Positions 44,439 to 53,267 of a DNA stretch of 64,000 nucleotides are shown piece after piece (within the stretch, counting starts at the first letter, position 1; every line of letters starts with the position of its first letter). This DNA comes from UBA1479 sp040216635. Lineage in GTDB: Bacteria; Pseudomonadota; Alphaproteobacteria; Rhodospirillales; Casp-alpha2. Position numbers and translations under genes: made by a program. The notes under the pieces were generated by a model. It searched no databases. It saw only the letters and a program-made list of their open reading frames with translations, and was not told the DNA's origin. The stretch is taken from the NCBI GenBank assembly GCA_040216635.1, contig JAVJOU010000006.1, positions 124,001 through 188,000 on the forward strand. The letters run 5' to 3'.

Positions 44439-45440
44439 GTGTTCAGCAAATTGGACAGAACGTTAATTATCGCTGAGGTCGGCAATAATCACGAAGGCGA
44501 TTTCGATGTCGCCTGCGAGTTGATCGACAAGGCCGCCGAAACGGGCGTGGATGCGGTCAAGTTTCAGACCTTCATCCCCGAACGCTACAGTTCGGTCCGC
44601 GATGTCACGCGCATGGAGACCCTGAATCGATTCCGTCTCAGCTATGACCAATTCGCGTCCTTGGCCGATCGCGCCCACGCCAGGAACCTGCTGTTCATAT
44701 CCACACCTTTCGATCTGGAAAGCGCGGCTTTTCTCGGCACGATCGTCGATGCCGTTAAAATCGCGTCCGGGGACAACACGTTCTATCCTCTGATCCGCAA
44801 GGCTGCCGAAACCGGGAAACCGATGATCATTTCCACGGGTCTGGCGGACCGCAATGAAATTGCCCGGGCCGTCGATCACGTCACGCAATCCCGGCGTGAA
44901 CCCGGCATCGATCAGGAACTGGCTCTGCTGCATTGCGTTGCCAGCTATCCCGTGCCCGTGGAACAAGCCAATTTGGCAGCGATCCGCTCCCTGATTGCTG
45001 CTTTTCCCGAACAGACCATAGGGTATTCCGATCACACCATCGGCCCGGAAGCCGCCGTGCTGGCCGTAGCCCTTGGCGCGCGGATCATCGAAAAGCATTT
45101 CACCCTGGATACGGCTTATTCCGATTTTCGCGACCACCAACTTTCCGCCGACCCATCCGACATGACTGCCCTGGTGGATGCCGTGCGTCGTGCCGAAGCC
45201 ATGATGGGCGCAGGCGAGATCACAGCCATGCCCTGCGAAGAACCCATGATGGGGCCGGTCCGCCGGTCGATCGTCGCGGCCCGCGACCTGACTGCGGGGC
45301 ATACGGTTTCACACGAAGACCTTACTTGGGTCCGTCCCGGTGGCGGCATTGCGCCCGGCGACGAAGACCAGCTTATCGGACGACGGATACGGCGCGACGT
45401 CACACATGGTGATATGATCACACCCGAGCACTTGGACTGA
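44439..45440 (+). CDS. NeuB-family nonulosonic acid synthase
   Basis: Condenses phosphoenolpyruvate with a 6-carbon amino sugar to form a 9-carbon nonulosonate (sialic, legionaminic or pseudaminic type). The GTG at 44439 gives 333 residues, with GGGAG 7 bases upstream, and begins just before RTLIIAEVGNNHEGDFDVAC, the family start. Active-site landmarks are VDAVKFQTF, KIASGDNTFYPLI, LLHCVASYPVPVEQANL and IIEKHFTLD; an SAF antifreeze-like domain follows (RSIVAARDLTAGHTVSHEDL). Sequence alone does not fix whether it is PseI, LegI or NeuB. The neighbouring HisH-HisF-PseA trio suggests an acetamidino sugar. Confidence 0.92.
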   Translation: MFSKLDRTLIIAEVGNNHEGDFDVACELIDKAAETGVDAVKFQTFIPERYSSVRDVTRMETLNRFRLSYDQFASLADRAHARNLLFISTPFDLESAAFLGTIVDAVKIASGDNTFYPLIRKAAETGKPMIISTGLADRNEIARAVDHVTQSRREPGIDQELALLHCVASYPVPVEQANLAAIRSLIAAFPEQTIGYSDHTIGPEAAVLAVALGARIIEKHFTLDTAYSDFRDHQLSADPSDMTALVDAVRRAEAMMGAGEITAMPCEEPMMGPVRRSIVAARDLTAGHTVSHEDLTWVRPGGGIAPGDEDQLIGRRIRRDVTHGDMITPEHLD

Positions 45441-45444
45441 TCGC

Positions 45445-46161
45445 ATGCGCATCGCCGTTCTCACCACCCAGACATCACACCATGCCCGTTTCGTCGAAGC
45501 CATGGCAGGAATGCATGACCTTGCCGGCATTCTGGTTGAAACCACGCCCGCGGCCACCGCATCGTTCGATACGGCCCATCCATTCGAAGCCGAACGTGAT
45601 GCATATGAACGCGACACCTGGTTCGCAGGAAACGAACCCCTGCTCGGCGAATTTTCTTCCGCGCAAATGTTCACGTCACTGAACGAGCCGGCAGCGGCCA
45701 AAGCCCTTTCAGACTTGGACGTCGAGGCCGCAATCGTATTCGGAACGGGCCGCCTGAAGGGGGAAATCCTGAACCTGTTACCCCAACGCCTGCTGAACCT
45801 GCACGGCGGCGACCCGCAGGATTACCGGGGGCTGGATTCTCATCTTTGGGCCGTCTATCACGGCGACTTCAAGGCATTGGTAAGCTGCCTTCATTTCGTT
45901 GAACCGGAATTGGATACAGGCGCGGTGTTGAGCCAGCGGCCCGTCCCCTTAACCCGGGGAATGGAATTGCACCAACTCCGCCACGCCAATACGGAAACCT
46001 GCATCGACGTCTCGAACCGGGCTCTTGCCAGCATCGCGCGCGGCGGCATGATGACCATTTCCCCGATACAGCGGCGCGGGCGGTATTATTCCTTTATGCC
46101 CTCGGTGTTGAAGGACATCTGCGTCGCGAAATTTCATCGCCATACGGAGAACCTACCGTGA
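45445..46161 (+). CDS. Formyltransferase-family protein (sugar N-formyltransferase candidate)
   Basis: A 238-residue member of the formyltransferase fold. The catalytic Asn-His pair lies in LLNLHGGDPQDYRGLDSHLW (about 113-132) and the Asp in EPELDTGAVLSQRP (about 153-166), the N...H...D triad of the family; the N-terminal Rossmann strand is MRIAVLTTQTSHHARFVEAM. It is 4 bases after the synthase gene and overlaps the deacetylase start by 4 bases, so it works in the same pathway. It probably formylates an amino sugar (inference); a plain Met-tRNA role is unlikely at this size and place. Confidence 0.8.
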   Translation: MRIAVLTTQTSHHARFVEAMAGMHDLAGILVETTPAATASFDTAHPFEAERDAYERDTWFAGNEPLLGEFSSAQMFTSLNEPAAAKALSDLDVEAAIVFGTGRLKGEILNLLPQRLLNLHGGDPQDYRGLDSHLWAVYHGDFKALVSCLHFVEPELDTGAVLSQRPVPLTRGMELHQLRHANTETCIDVSNRALASIARGGMMTISPIQRRGRYYSFMPSVLKDICVAKFHRHTENLP

Positions 46162-47075
46162 CTTGGGCAAGGTTTCTCCAGCATGACAAGCTTGCCATCT
46201 ATCTGTTTCATGGAGTCGTTCATGACACGGGATACCGGGTGCGCAATTACAATCGAAAGCATCTATCTGCCGGTGAATTCAGCTCCATCATCGCAGATTT
46301 GAAAGACAGCGGCACCCCGATGTCGCTTGACGATCTGATTGCAGCATCCGCACAAAACCTGCCCTTCCCCAAGAACGCCTTTGCCGTCACCTTCGATGAT
46401 GGTTTCGAGAACAATTTGACCGTGGCCGCGCCGATCCTCGCGGAAATGGGCGTACCCGCGACATTTTACGTAACGACGGATTTTATTGACCGGAACCGCA
46501 TGTCCTGGATCGACCGCATCGAATGGGCGTTCGAAGTGGCATTGGCGGATGGTAGGCCGATGCACATTGATCTTCCCTGGCAAGACACAGCTATCACACC
46601 AACAGGAACGGATTCCGTCATCTCAATCCTGAAGGATATTCGCTCACACGTAAAAACCGATCCCGATCTGGACCCCGATGTCTTGGCCACTGATATTCAA
46701 CGGCAACTGGGATTTGACGAAATCTGGTCCTGTAATGATCCGCTCGACCGGAAGATGACCTGGGATCAGGTGCGCGAGCTTGACTCCCATAACCTGTTTC
46801 GTGTCGGCGGGCATTCACATGAGCACGAGATTCTGTCTTTTCTTCCACCCGACAAATTGGCGATTGAATTGGACCTGTCGCTCGACCTTTTGGACCGCAA
46901 GGCCGGGATCGGACCGACCCATTATTCCTATCCCGAAGGTTTGGCCCATTGCTATTCGGACGCCGTGATCGACGCCATGAAGGCTCGGGGGATCATTTGC
47001 TGCCCAACGGCTGAAGACGGCGTCAACCCGCCGGGCACGGACCTGTTCCGCCTGAAACGCGTCATGGTCATGTGA
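46158..47075 (+). CDS. Polysaccharide deacetylase (NodB-like)
   Basis: A 305-residue carbohydrate esterase family 4-type protein. The catalytic Asp pair is in FAVTFDDGFENN (about 75-86), the metal-binding His motif appears as VGGHSHEHEILSF (about 216-228), and a YSYPEGLAHCYSD block follows. No signal peptide is visible, so it may act on a cytoplasmic sugar nucleotide or lipid-linked intermediate. Its ATG overlaps the formyltransferase stop by 4 bases; removal of an acetyl before formylation would be a sensible pairing (inference). Confidence 0.88.
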   Translation: MTWARFLQHDKLAIYLFHGVVHDTGYRVRNYNRKHLSAGEFSSIIADLKDSGTPMSLDDLIAASAQNLPFPKNAFAVTFDDGFENNLTVAAPILAEMGVPATFYVTTDFIDRNRMSWIDRIEWAFEVALADGRPMHIDLPWQDTAITPTGTDSVISILKDIRSHVKTDPDLDPDVLATDIQRQLGFDEIWSCNDPLDRKMTWDQVRELDSHNLFRVGGHSHEHEILSFLPPDKLAIELDLSLDLLDRKAGIGPTHYSYPEGLAHCYSDAVIDAMKARGIICCPTAEDGVNPPGTDLFRLKRVMVM

Positions 47076-47088
47076 GCCGGTCGGGAAC

Positions 47089-48939
47089 ATGTGTGGCATA
47101 GCAGGAACCATTGGCCCGGCGGCGCCCGGCAACGAGCGCATTCAAAAGGCATTGCGCACCATGGCACGGCGCGGACCCGATGCCTTGGGGCATCGGATAT
47201 TGGATTTGGGCGGCCAGAAATCCGCCTTGCTGCACACACGGCTTTCGATCATCGATCTGGACCCTCGCGCGGATCAGCCGTTCGAACGGGACGGGCTGTT
47301 CGTTTCCTACAACGGTGAAATCTACAACTACCTGGAACTGAAAGCCGAACTGGAAACCCTGGGGCATCGGTTCACGACAACTTCCGACACCGAGGTTCTG
47401 GCCGCTGCCTGGCGGCAATGGGGGGCGGGTTGCCTCGACAAGCTGGAAGGCATGTGGGCCTTCGCCATCGCCGATACGACGGCCGGCACCCTGACGATCT
47501 GCCGGGACCGGTTCGGTGAAAAACCGCTTTATCTTTGGCCCCGGAACGGCACGCTTCACTTTGCTTCTGAAATCAAAACCCTGGCCGCTTTGGCCGGAGA
47601 AGCACCCTCGGTCAACCACACACAGGTGCTGCGCTATCTGACCCTTGGGTACAAATCGCTCTACAAATCCGGCGATACTTTTTTCGACGGGGTATTTGAA
47701 CTGCCGCCCTCCACATATCTGACATTGTCATCACCGGAATTGACGCAGCCGGAATTCTATTGGCAGCTGAAACATATTCCGCGGCCCATGTCGGCCGAAG
47801 ATGCCCTGGAAGGTGCCCGCGAACGGCTGTTCCGCTCGGTTGAACTGCGCCTGCGCGCCGATGTACCGGTTGCCTTTTGTCTTTCAGGCGGGGTCGATTC
47901 CGCGACCTTGGCGGCCATCGCCGCGAAAAAGCTGGGGGCCGATATCCACTGCTTTTCGATCATCGACGCCGACGAACGCTACGACGAAAGCGCCAACATA
48001 AAGACGATGATCGAGGCCCTGGGGTGCCCCCATCATATCACCCGCACTTCGACCGAAGGTTTCTTCGACCGGATGGCGGATATCGTCGCCTATCACGACG
48101 CACCGGTCGCGACCATCAGCTACTACGTCCATTCGTTCCTGTCCGAAGCGATCCACGACGCCGGCTACAAGGTCGCCGTCTCGGGCTCGGGCGCTGACGA
48201 GCTTTATACCGGCTACTACGATCATTATTCCATGTGGCTGGCGCAAATGTGGAAACGGTCGCAGATCGATCCCGCCGTCGATTTCGAAAAACTGATGTCC
48301 GACTGGAAAGGCGGGTTCGGCGCCCATGTTCAGAACCCGTTGCTGCAGGACCCCATGACCTTCGTGAAGGACCCGGGCCAGCGGGGACATATCACATTGG
48401 ATCAGGGCTTTTTCGAAGGTCTGCTGGCCCAACCGTTCCACGAGGACTTCGAGGAAACGGAATTCACCCGCGAACTTCTACGCAACCGCATGATGAATGA
48501 ATTGTTCGCGGAATCGATCCCCGTCCTTTTGCACGAGGACGATTGCAATTCCATGCGCTGGTCGGTGGAAAACCGCTCGCCCTTCCTGGACCGGCACTTG
48601 GCCGAATTTCTTTTCAACGTGCCGTCCGAATACCTGATCGGGGACGGCTTCGCGAAATTGCTGCTGCGCCTGTCGGGCGAAGGCTTGGTGCCCGACGCCG
48701 TTCGCCTGGACAAACGCAAGCGCGGCTTCAATGCCTCGATCAACTCACTGGTCGATCGCAAAGATGCGGAAACACGCGACCGGCTACTCGCGCCGGGCCC
48801 TATTTTCGACCTGATCGACCGCACCAAATTCGAAGCCTTCCTGGATGATGACATGGCATCCAACAGCTTCTCAAAATTCTTGTTCAGCTTTATCTCCGCG
48901 CGTATCTTCCTTGACCAACAACCCATTGAAAGCCAATGA
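47089..48939 (+). CDS. asnB: Asparagine synthase-like amidotransferase (AsnB family)
   Basis: The 616-residue protein starts MCGIAGTIGP with the N-terminal nucleophile Cys of class II glutamine amidotransferases, and carries the ATP-pyrophosphatase loop FCLSGGVDSATLAAIAA near residue 265. Both AsnB domains are complete. In a sugar locus such a protein may amidate a uronic acid or similar carboxylate (as with WbpS-like enzymes) rather than make asparagine. It begins 13 bases after the deacetylase and is followed at 34 bases by the first nucleotidyltransferase. Confidence 0.9.
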   Translation: MCGIAGTIGPAAPGNERIQKALRTMARRGPDALGHRILDLGGQKSALLHTRLSIIDLDPRADQPFERDGLFVSYNGEIYNYLELKAELETLGHRFTTTSDTEVLAAAWRQWGAGCLDKLEGMWAFAIADTTAGTLTICRDRFGEKPLYLWPRNGTLHFASEIKTLAALAGEAPSVNHTQVLRYLTLGYKSLYKSGDTFFDGVFELPPSTYLTLSSPELTQPEFYWQLKHIPRPMSAEDALEGARERLFRSVELRLRADVPVAFCLSGGVDSATLAAIAAKKLGADIHCFSIIDADERYDESANIKTMIEALGCPHHITRTSTEGFFDRMADIVAYHDAPVATISYYVHSFLSEAIHDAGYKVAVSGSGADELYTGYYDHYSMWLAQMWKRSQIDPAVDFEKLMSDWKGGFGAHVQNPLLQDPMTFVKDPGQRGHITLDQGFFEGLLAQPFHEDFEETEFTRELLRNRMMNELFAESIPVLLHEDDCNSMRWSVENRSPFLDRHLAEFLFNVPSEYLIGDGFAKLLLRLSGEGLVPDAVRLDKRKRGFNASINSLVDRKDAETRDRLLAPGPIFDLIDRTKFEAFLDDDMASNSFSKFLFSFISARIFLDQQPIESQ

Positions 48940-48973
48940 GTTTCCTTACGATAGCTCAACAAGGAGCCGGTTC

Positions 48974-49702
48974 ATGACCAAGGTCACCGGCGTCATCCAA
49001 GCCCGCCTGACGTCGATCCGTCTGGCTCAGAAGGCGATCCTTCCGCTGGCGGGCCGGCCCGTCATGCATCACCTGTTTGACCGCGCCCGGCGTATCCGCG
49101 GCGTCGATGACCTTGTTCTGGCCATCCCCACAAGCGAAGCCAATGACCCGCTGGAAGACGCCGCCGCCGACTATCCCGATATCCAGGTCGTACGCGGCCC
49201 GGACGACGATTTGGTGACCCGTTTTCTGATGGCTGCCGATTTGACGGGGGCCGACGTGATCGTCCGAATGTGGGGCGATTGCCCGGTAACGGACCCTGAT
49301 TTGGCAACCGCCCTGCTACAGGCGGCGCTTACGACCGGGGCGGGCTGGGCCCATTACCCGAACGATTCCGGCTATCCGGAAGGTGTCGAAAGTCATGTTC
49401 TGCGGGTCGACGCCCTACGTGCGTTGGCGGCGGAATCAGACGACATGTATGAGCGGGAAAACATCATCCCGTTTTTCGAACGTCAACCGGAACGCTTCCC
49501 CATTCTCGAGCTGCGCCGCCAACCTAACCGCAATCACCTGAAATGCCTGCTCGATACCCGGCACGACTACAACAGGATCACGCGCATTTTCGATTTGTTG
49601 TACCCGGATAATCCGGAATTTGGCTTGACCGAACTGGAAGCGCTGGCCGAACGGCATCCCGAAATATTTGATCCGACCCACCGTATTGTCACGGAGACAT
49701 AG
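48974..49702 (+). CDS. SpsF-type cytidylyltransferase (copy 1)
   Basis: A 242-residue nucleotidyltransferase of the SpsF/NeuA-like group that activates surface sugars. It begins VTGVIQARLTSIRLAQKAIL, where the usual SRLPGK is changed to IRLAQK, then VVRGPDDDLVTRFLMAADLT and VRMWGDCPVTDPDLA, the family's D-x-x-R and GDxP motifs. The SRLPGK to IRLAQK change lies in the nucleotide-binding loop and may alter specificity. The ATG at 48974 has AAGGAG upstream. Two related proteins are encoded at 58658 and 60670. Its end is 2 bases from the dehydrogenase gene. Confidence 0.85.
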   Translation: MTKVTGVIQARLTSIRLAQKAILPLAGRPVMHHLFDRARRIRGVDDLVLAIPTSEANDPLEDAAADYPDIQVVRGPDDDLVTRFLMAADLTGADVIVRMWGDCPVTDPDLATALLQAALTTGAGWAHYPNDSGYPEGVESHVLRVDALRALAAESDDMYERENIIPFFERQPERFPILELRRQPNRNHLKCLLDTRHDYNRITRIFDLLYPDNPEFGLTELEALAERHPEIFDPTHRIVTET

Positions 49703-49704
49703 GA

Positions 49705-50709
49705 ATGTCCCTGAACGTCGCCGTGATCGGATTGGGTGTGGGGGAACAACACGCCCTTGCCTTTGCCGCAGCGCCCGATAGCCGGGTCACGTGGCTGTAC
49801 GATCTGGATGCGGCAAAAGCCCAACGCCTTGCGGACGACCTAGGCCAGGGCCGGGCTGCGGAAAGCTACGACCAAATCCTGGCCGCATCGGATGTCGATG
49901 CCGTTTCCATCGCGACCTTCGATCATCTTCATTTTGACGAAGTCTGCCGGGCACTTGATGCCGGTAAGCATGTGTTCGTAGAAAAGCCCCTATGCCGCAC
50001 GGATGCGGAAGTGGACGCAATCGCCGACAAATGGTCCCAGGCCGGCAACCTGCATCTGCGCTCGAACTTGGTTTTGCGGGGCGCACCGGTTTACGGCTGG
50101 CTGAAGGAATCGATTTCCCAGGGAGAATTCGGAGACATTTATGCCTTCGACGGCGACTATCTTTATGGGCGCCTGGAAAAAATCACCGAAGGCTGGCGCA
50201 AGGATGTGCCCGATTATTCCGTGATGGAAGGCGGCGGTGTTCATATCATCGACCTTATGCTCTGGTTGATGGACGGGACACCCAGTTCTGTCTCCACAAC
50301 CGGCTCCAAAATTGCAACACAAGGAACCGGCTTTCAGTACGACGATTTCATGGCCTCGAGTTTCACCTTTCCGTCCGGCGCCCTTGGCCGCATCACCGCC
50401 AATTTCGGCTGCGTTCATCCGCACCATCATGTAATCCGTGTGTTCGGCACCAAGGCGACTTTCATCTACGACGACCAGGGTCCGCGCCTGTTCCAAGGCC
50501 GGTCGGATGGCACCCAGGCAAAGAAGCTTGATCTCGCCCCCCTGCCCGAAGGCAAGGGTGTCTTGATTCCCGACTTCATTCAGGCAATCCAAACCGATGC
50601 CGACCCAACCCCGGCGGCAAGGCGCGAGTTTGATCTGATCCGCGTGATCGCCGCCGCAGACCGCGCACACCGTGACAAATCCCCCCAACCCATCAGGACA
50701 CGATCATGA
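49705..50709 (+). CDS. Gfo/Idh/MocA-family sugar dehydrogenase (copy 1)
   Basis: NAD(P)-dependent oxidoreductase of 334 residues. The N-terminal Rossmann motif is VAVIGLGVGEQHALAFAAAP (about 4-23) and the conserved EKPLCRTDAE (about 93-102) holds the catalytic Lys of the EKP motif. A mixed alpha/beta C-terminal half follows with GGGVHIIDLMLWLMDG (about 174-189), the family's HxxDxxxW landmark. It likely oxidises or reduces a sugar for the aminotransferase encoded next, whose start overlaps by 4 bases. Confidence 0.9.
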   Translation: MSLNVAVIGLGVGEQHALAFAAAPDSRVTWLYDLDAAKAQRLADDLGQGRAAESYDQILAASDVDAVSIATFDHLHFDEVCRALDAGKHVFVEKPLCRTDAEVDAIADKWSQAGNLHLRSNLVLRGAPVYGWLKESISQGEFGDIYAFDGDYLYGRLEKITEGWRKDVPDYSVMEGGGVHIIDLMLWLMDGTPSSVSTTGSKIATQGTGFQYDDFMASSFTFPSGALGRITANFGCVHPHHHVIRVFGTKATFIYDDQGPRLFQGRSDGTQAKKLDLAPLPEGKGVLIPDFIQAIQTDADPTPAARREFDLIRVIAAADRAHRDKSPQPIRTRS

Positions 50710-51854
50710 CCAAGCTGGATATCCCCTTCGGCCGCCCCTGGATCGACGACGTCGAACGTGACGCCGTGATGGAGGTGCTGTCCGGACACATCCTGACCCA
50801 TGGCCCCAATTGCCATGCATTTGAAGACGGCTTCGCCAAGATGATGGGCAGCGGCCACGCGGTCTCGACCTCCAGCTGCATGGCCTCTTTGCATCTTTCG
50901 TGGATCGACCTGGGCGTCGGTCCTGGGGACGAAGTCCTGTTGCCGGCCATGACCCACGTGGCGACGGCCCATGCGGTGGCGTTGACCGGGGCAACGCCCG
51001 TGTTCGTGGACAGTGAACTGACCAGCGGCAACATGGACCTGGACGACATGGCCGCCAAAGTCACGCCCAAGACCAAGGCCATCGGCATCGTGCATTATAT
51101 CGGCATCCCCATCGACATGGTGAAGGTCATGGCCCTGGCCGACAAACACGGATTGAAGGTCGTCGAAGACTGCGCCCTTGCGGTCGAAGCCCGGGTCGAC
51201 GGCATCCACGTCGGCCTGTTCGGCCATACGGGCTGCTATTCCTTTTATCCGGTCAAGCATATCACCTGCGGCGAAGGCGGCATGCTGGTATCCAAGGACC
51301 CGGAAACGGTCAAACGCATCGGCGAATTCCGCGCCTTCAATTATGACCGTACGGGCGGCGGCCCGAAAGTGCCGGGACTGTACGATGTTAAAGGCCTGGG
51401 CATGAACTACCGCATGTCGGAAATGCAGGCCGCGCTCGGTCGTGTGCAATTGACCCGTCTGCCCGATATCATGCGCATGCGCGAAGAAAATTTCCGCGCC
51501 CTGCAAAAGGGCCTGATCGCCATCGACGGCGTGCATGTCCTGGACAGCGGTGAAGAGCGCCTGAAATCCAGCTTCTATTGCGTGATCGCGGTACTGCAGG
51601 GGGATTTGGCCCACCGCCGTAACGACATCGCCTTGGCCCTTAATGAGCGCGGCGTAGGTACGTCGATCTATTACCCGCATCCCATCGGCAGGCTGAAGGT
51701 CTACCGCGAAAAGTACGGATATGATCCCGACGGCTTCAAAGGGGCGACCGCCATCGCCGACAACGCGATCGCCCTGCCCTGCGGCCCGCACCTGGGAGTC
51801 AAGGACATGAACGACATCGCGACCTCCATGGCGGAAATCATATCCACGATCTAA
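50706..51854 (+). CDS. DegT/DnrJ/EryC1 aminotransferase (copy 1)
   Basis: PLP-dependent sugar aminotransferase of 382 residues. The opening IPFGRPWIDDVERDAVMEVL, the cofactor region VVEDCALAVEARVDG and the Schiff-base Lys in FYPVKHITCGEGGMLVS (about residues 180-196) identify the family, and FNYDRTGGGPKVPGLYDVKG with MNYRMSEMQAALG follows as usual. It would convert a keto-sugar to an amino-sugar with glutamate as donor. It ends a rightward operon; its stop overlaps the convergent TPR gene by 4 bases. Confidence 0.94.
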   Translation: MTKLDIPFGRPWIDDVERDAVMEVLSGHILTHGPNCHAFEDGFAKMMGSGHAVSTSSCMASLHLSWIDLGVGPGDEVLLPAMTHVATAHAVALTGATPVFVDSELTSGNMDLDDMAAKVTPKTKAIGIVHYIGIPIDMVKVMALADKHGLKVVEDCALAVEARVDGIHVGLFGHTGCYSFYPVKHITCGEGGMLVSKDPETVKRIGEFRAFNYDRTGGGPKVPGLYDVKGLGMNYRMSEMQAALGRVQLTRLPDIMRMREENFRALQKGLIAIDGVHVLDSGEERLKSSFYCVIAVLQGDLAHRRNDIALALNERGVGTSIYYPHPIGRLKVYREKYGYDPDGFKGATAIADNAIALPCGPHLGVKDMNDIATSMAEIISTI

Positions 51855-53005
51855 GCCGCCACCGCTGCCTTTAAGGCATTTCGCATATCCTCGATAACGG
51901 GCTCCCACTTTCCCCGTTCGTGACATCTGAACAACCGCGCCGAGCTGTACCAAGGAGTGACTTGCGGATTGTCCGGGTCAAGGTCGGGATAAATGCACCA
52001 TCTCCAGTCCGGCACACGGTATGTCGGAAGCCAAAAGGGGCGGTTCATAGCTCCCGCCAGATTGGCCAATGCGCTGTCGACCGCGATGACCATATCCAAT
52101 TCCGCGATCAATGCCGCCGAGGCGCCCAAGGGATCATCGGACGCCATGATGGCCTCGCCCAGATCAATCATTTCCGCCTCCTCGGGAGGCACCGCGATCT
52201 GATCCCGTCCATGCAACACTTGCAGCGAGTGGAAGCCGACACCTGCCGCCCGCAAATCCAGGTCGGCCAGCAGGGGCTGCATCGCGGCAAGCGGAATGGA
52301 CCGTTCAAAATCGCGTGCGTGTTCCGGGTTTCCCTGCCAGCACAATCCGACCTTGAACTGTCCTTTCAGGCGTCCACGCCATTCATGTCGCACCGTGTCG
52401 TCCGCCGCAATATACGGAGCGGACGGTATCGACCGAGCATCGGCACAGAACAATCGCGGCAAGCAAAACATGTTTATCCGAGCATCACAGTCCGGCAAGG
52501 AATCATTCAATTCCCTTATGTCGGCATCCGGCAACAGGCGATGCCAGAAAGCGGCCGTACCATCATTGGCCTGAAAGCTGATTTTCCCCACCCGCTGGGC
52601 AACCCAGGGAAGGAAACGGGCCAGCAATATCGCATCCCCCAACCCCAGGTCGGAAAACACCAACAGGTGACCATCAGGCATGGGATCACCCGTCCAATAC
52701 GGAGCATCCATTTTAGCAAACGGGCGGTGTGTGTAATAGGGAAGGTCCAGTCGGTGTTGGAACATGTCCCAAGCCGCATCGTAATTGCCTTTCAGCAATT
52801 CGAAAGAACCGACGCTATGCGCCGTTAAAGGGTGTAATGGAACCTGCCGCACCAATTGGCGAAACAGGGCATCAGCCTCGAACAATTGACCTTCATGCTG
52901 ATGGACAGTGGCCCGCACCAAGGCGGACTTGAGCGTCTCCTGAAGATCGGGGAAATCGGTAACGAGCATTCGTTTGGCGCTCTTCTCGTGTACAGCGTTG
53001 GTCAC
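51851..53005 (-). CDS. GT9-like glycosyltransferase with short TPR region
   Basis: A 384-residue relative of the TPR/GT9-like protein at 32523 with a reduced N-terminal repeat region (about 30-85, FEADALFRQLVRQVPLHPLT). The catalytic-like half has LLVFSDLGLGDAILLARFLP (about 113), FKVGLCWQGNPEHARDFERS (about 217) and DMVIAVDSALANLAGAMNRP (about 305), then a WRWCIYPDLDPDN...WYSSARLFR block parallel to the other protein. The frame opens with GTG at 53005; the ATG at 52969 is an equally plausible start. It lies between two rightward sugar operons on the opposite strand. Confidence 0.8.
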   Translation of the reverse strand: MTNAVHEKSAKRMLVTDFPDLQETLKSALVRATVHQHEGQLFEADALFRQLVRQVPLHPLTAHSVGSFELLKGNYDAAWDMFQHRLDLPYYTHRPFAKMDAPYWTGDPMPDGHLLVFSDLGLGDAILLARFLPWVAQRVGKISFQANDGTAAFWHRLLPDADIRELNDSLPDCDARINMFCLPRLFCADARSIPSAPYIAADDTVRHEWRGRLKGQFKVGLCWQGNPEHARDFERSIPLAAMQPLLADLDLRAAGVGFHSLQVLHGRDQIAVPPEEAEMIDLGEAIMASDDPLGASAALIAELDMVIAVDSALANLAGAMNRPFWLPTYRVPDWRWCIYPDLDPDNPQVTPWYSSARLFRCHERGKWEPVIEDMRNALKAAVAA

Positions 53006-53267
53006 GTCAGATGGGTCGTCAGGATACCCTCACGGCGCAAGGTCGAAAATCCATATTCCTATGGATTTTGCTTTGTGACAGGGATCACAGACGCCTCTCC
53101 CCATCAGTGCGACGGTTAACATGCCTTTAAGAATTTAGGGTTAACGTGCTATGCTAAGAGCCCGTGACCCCCCTTTTGATACGAGACATCACGGATGATC
53201 GATCTCGTCAAATGGTCGGCATGCTTCCGAGAAACGGAAGCAACGGACTCAGAAAGAGGAGAATAGC

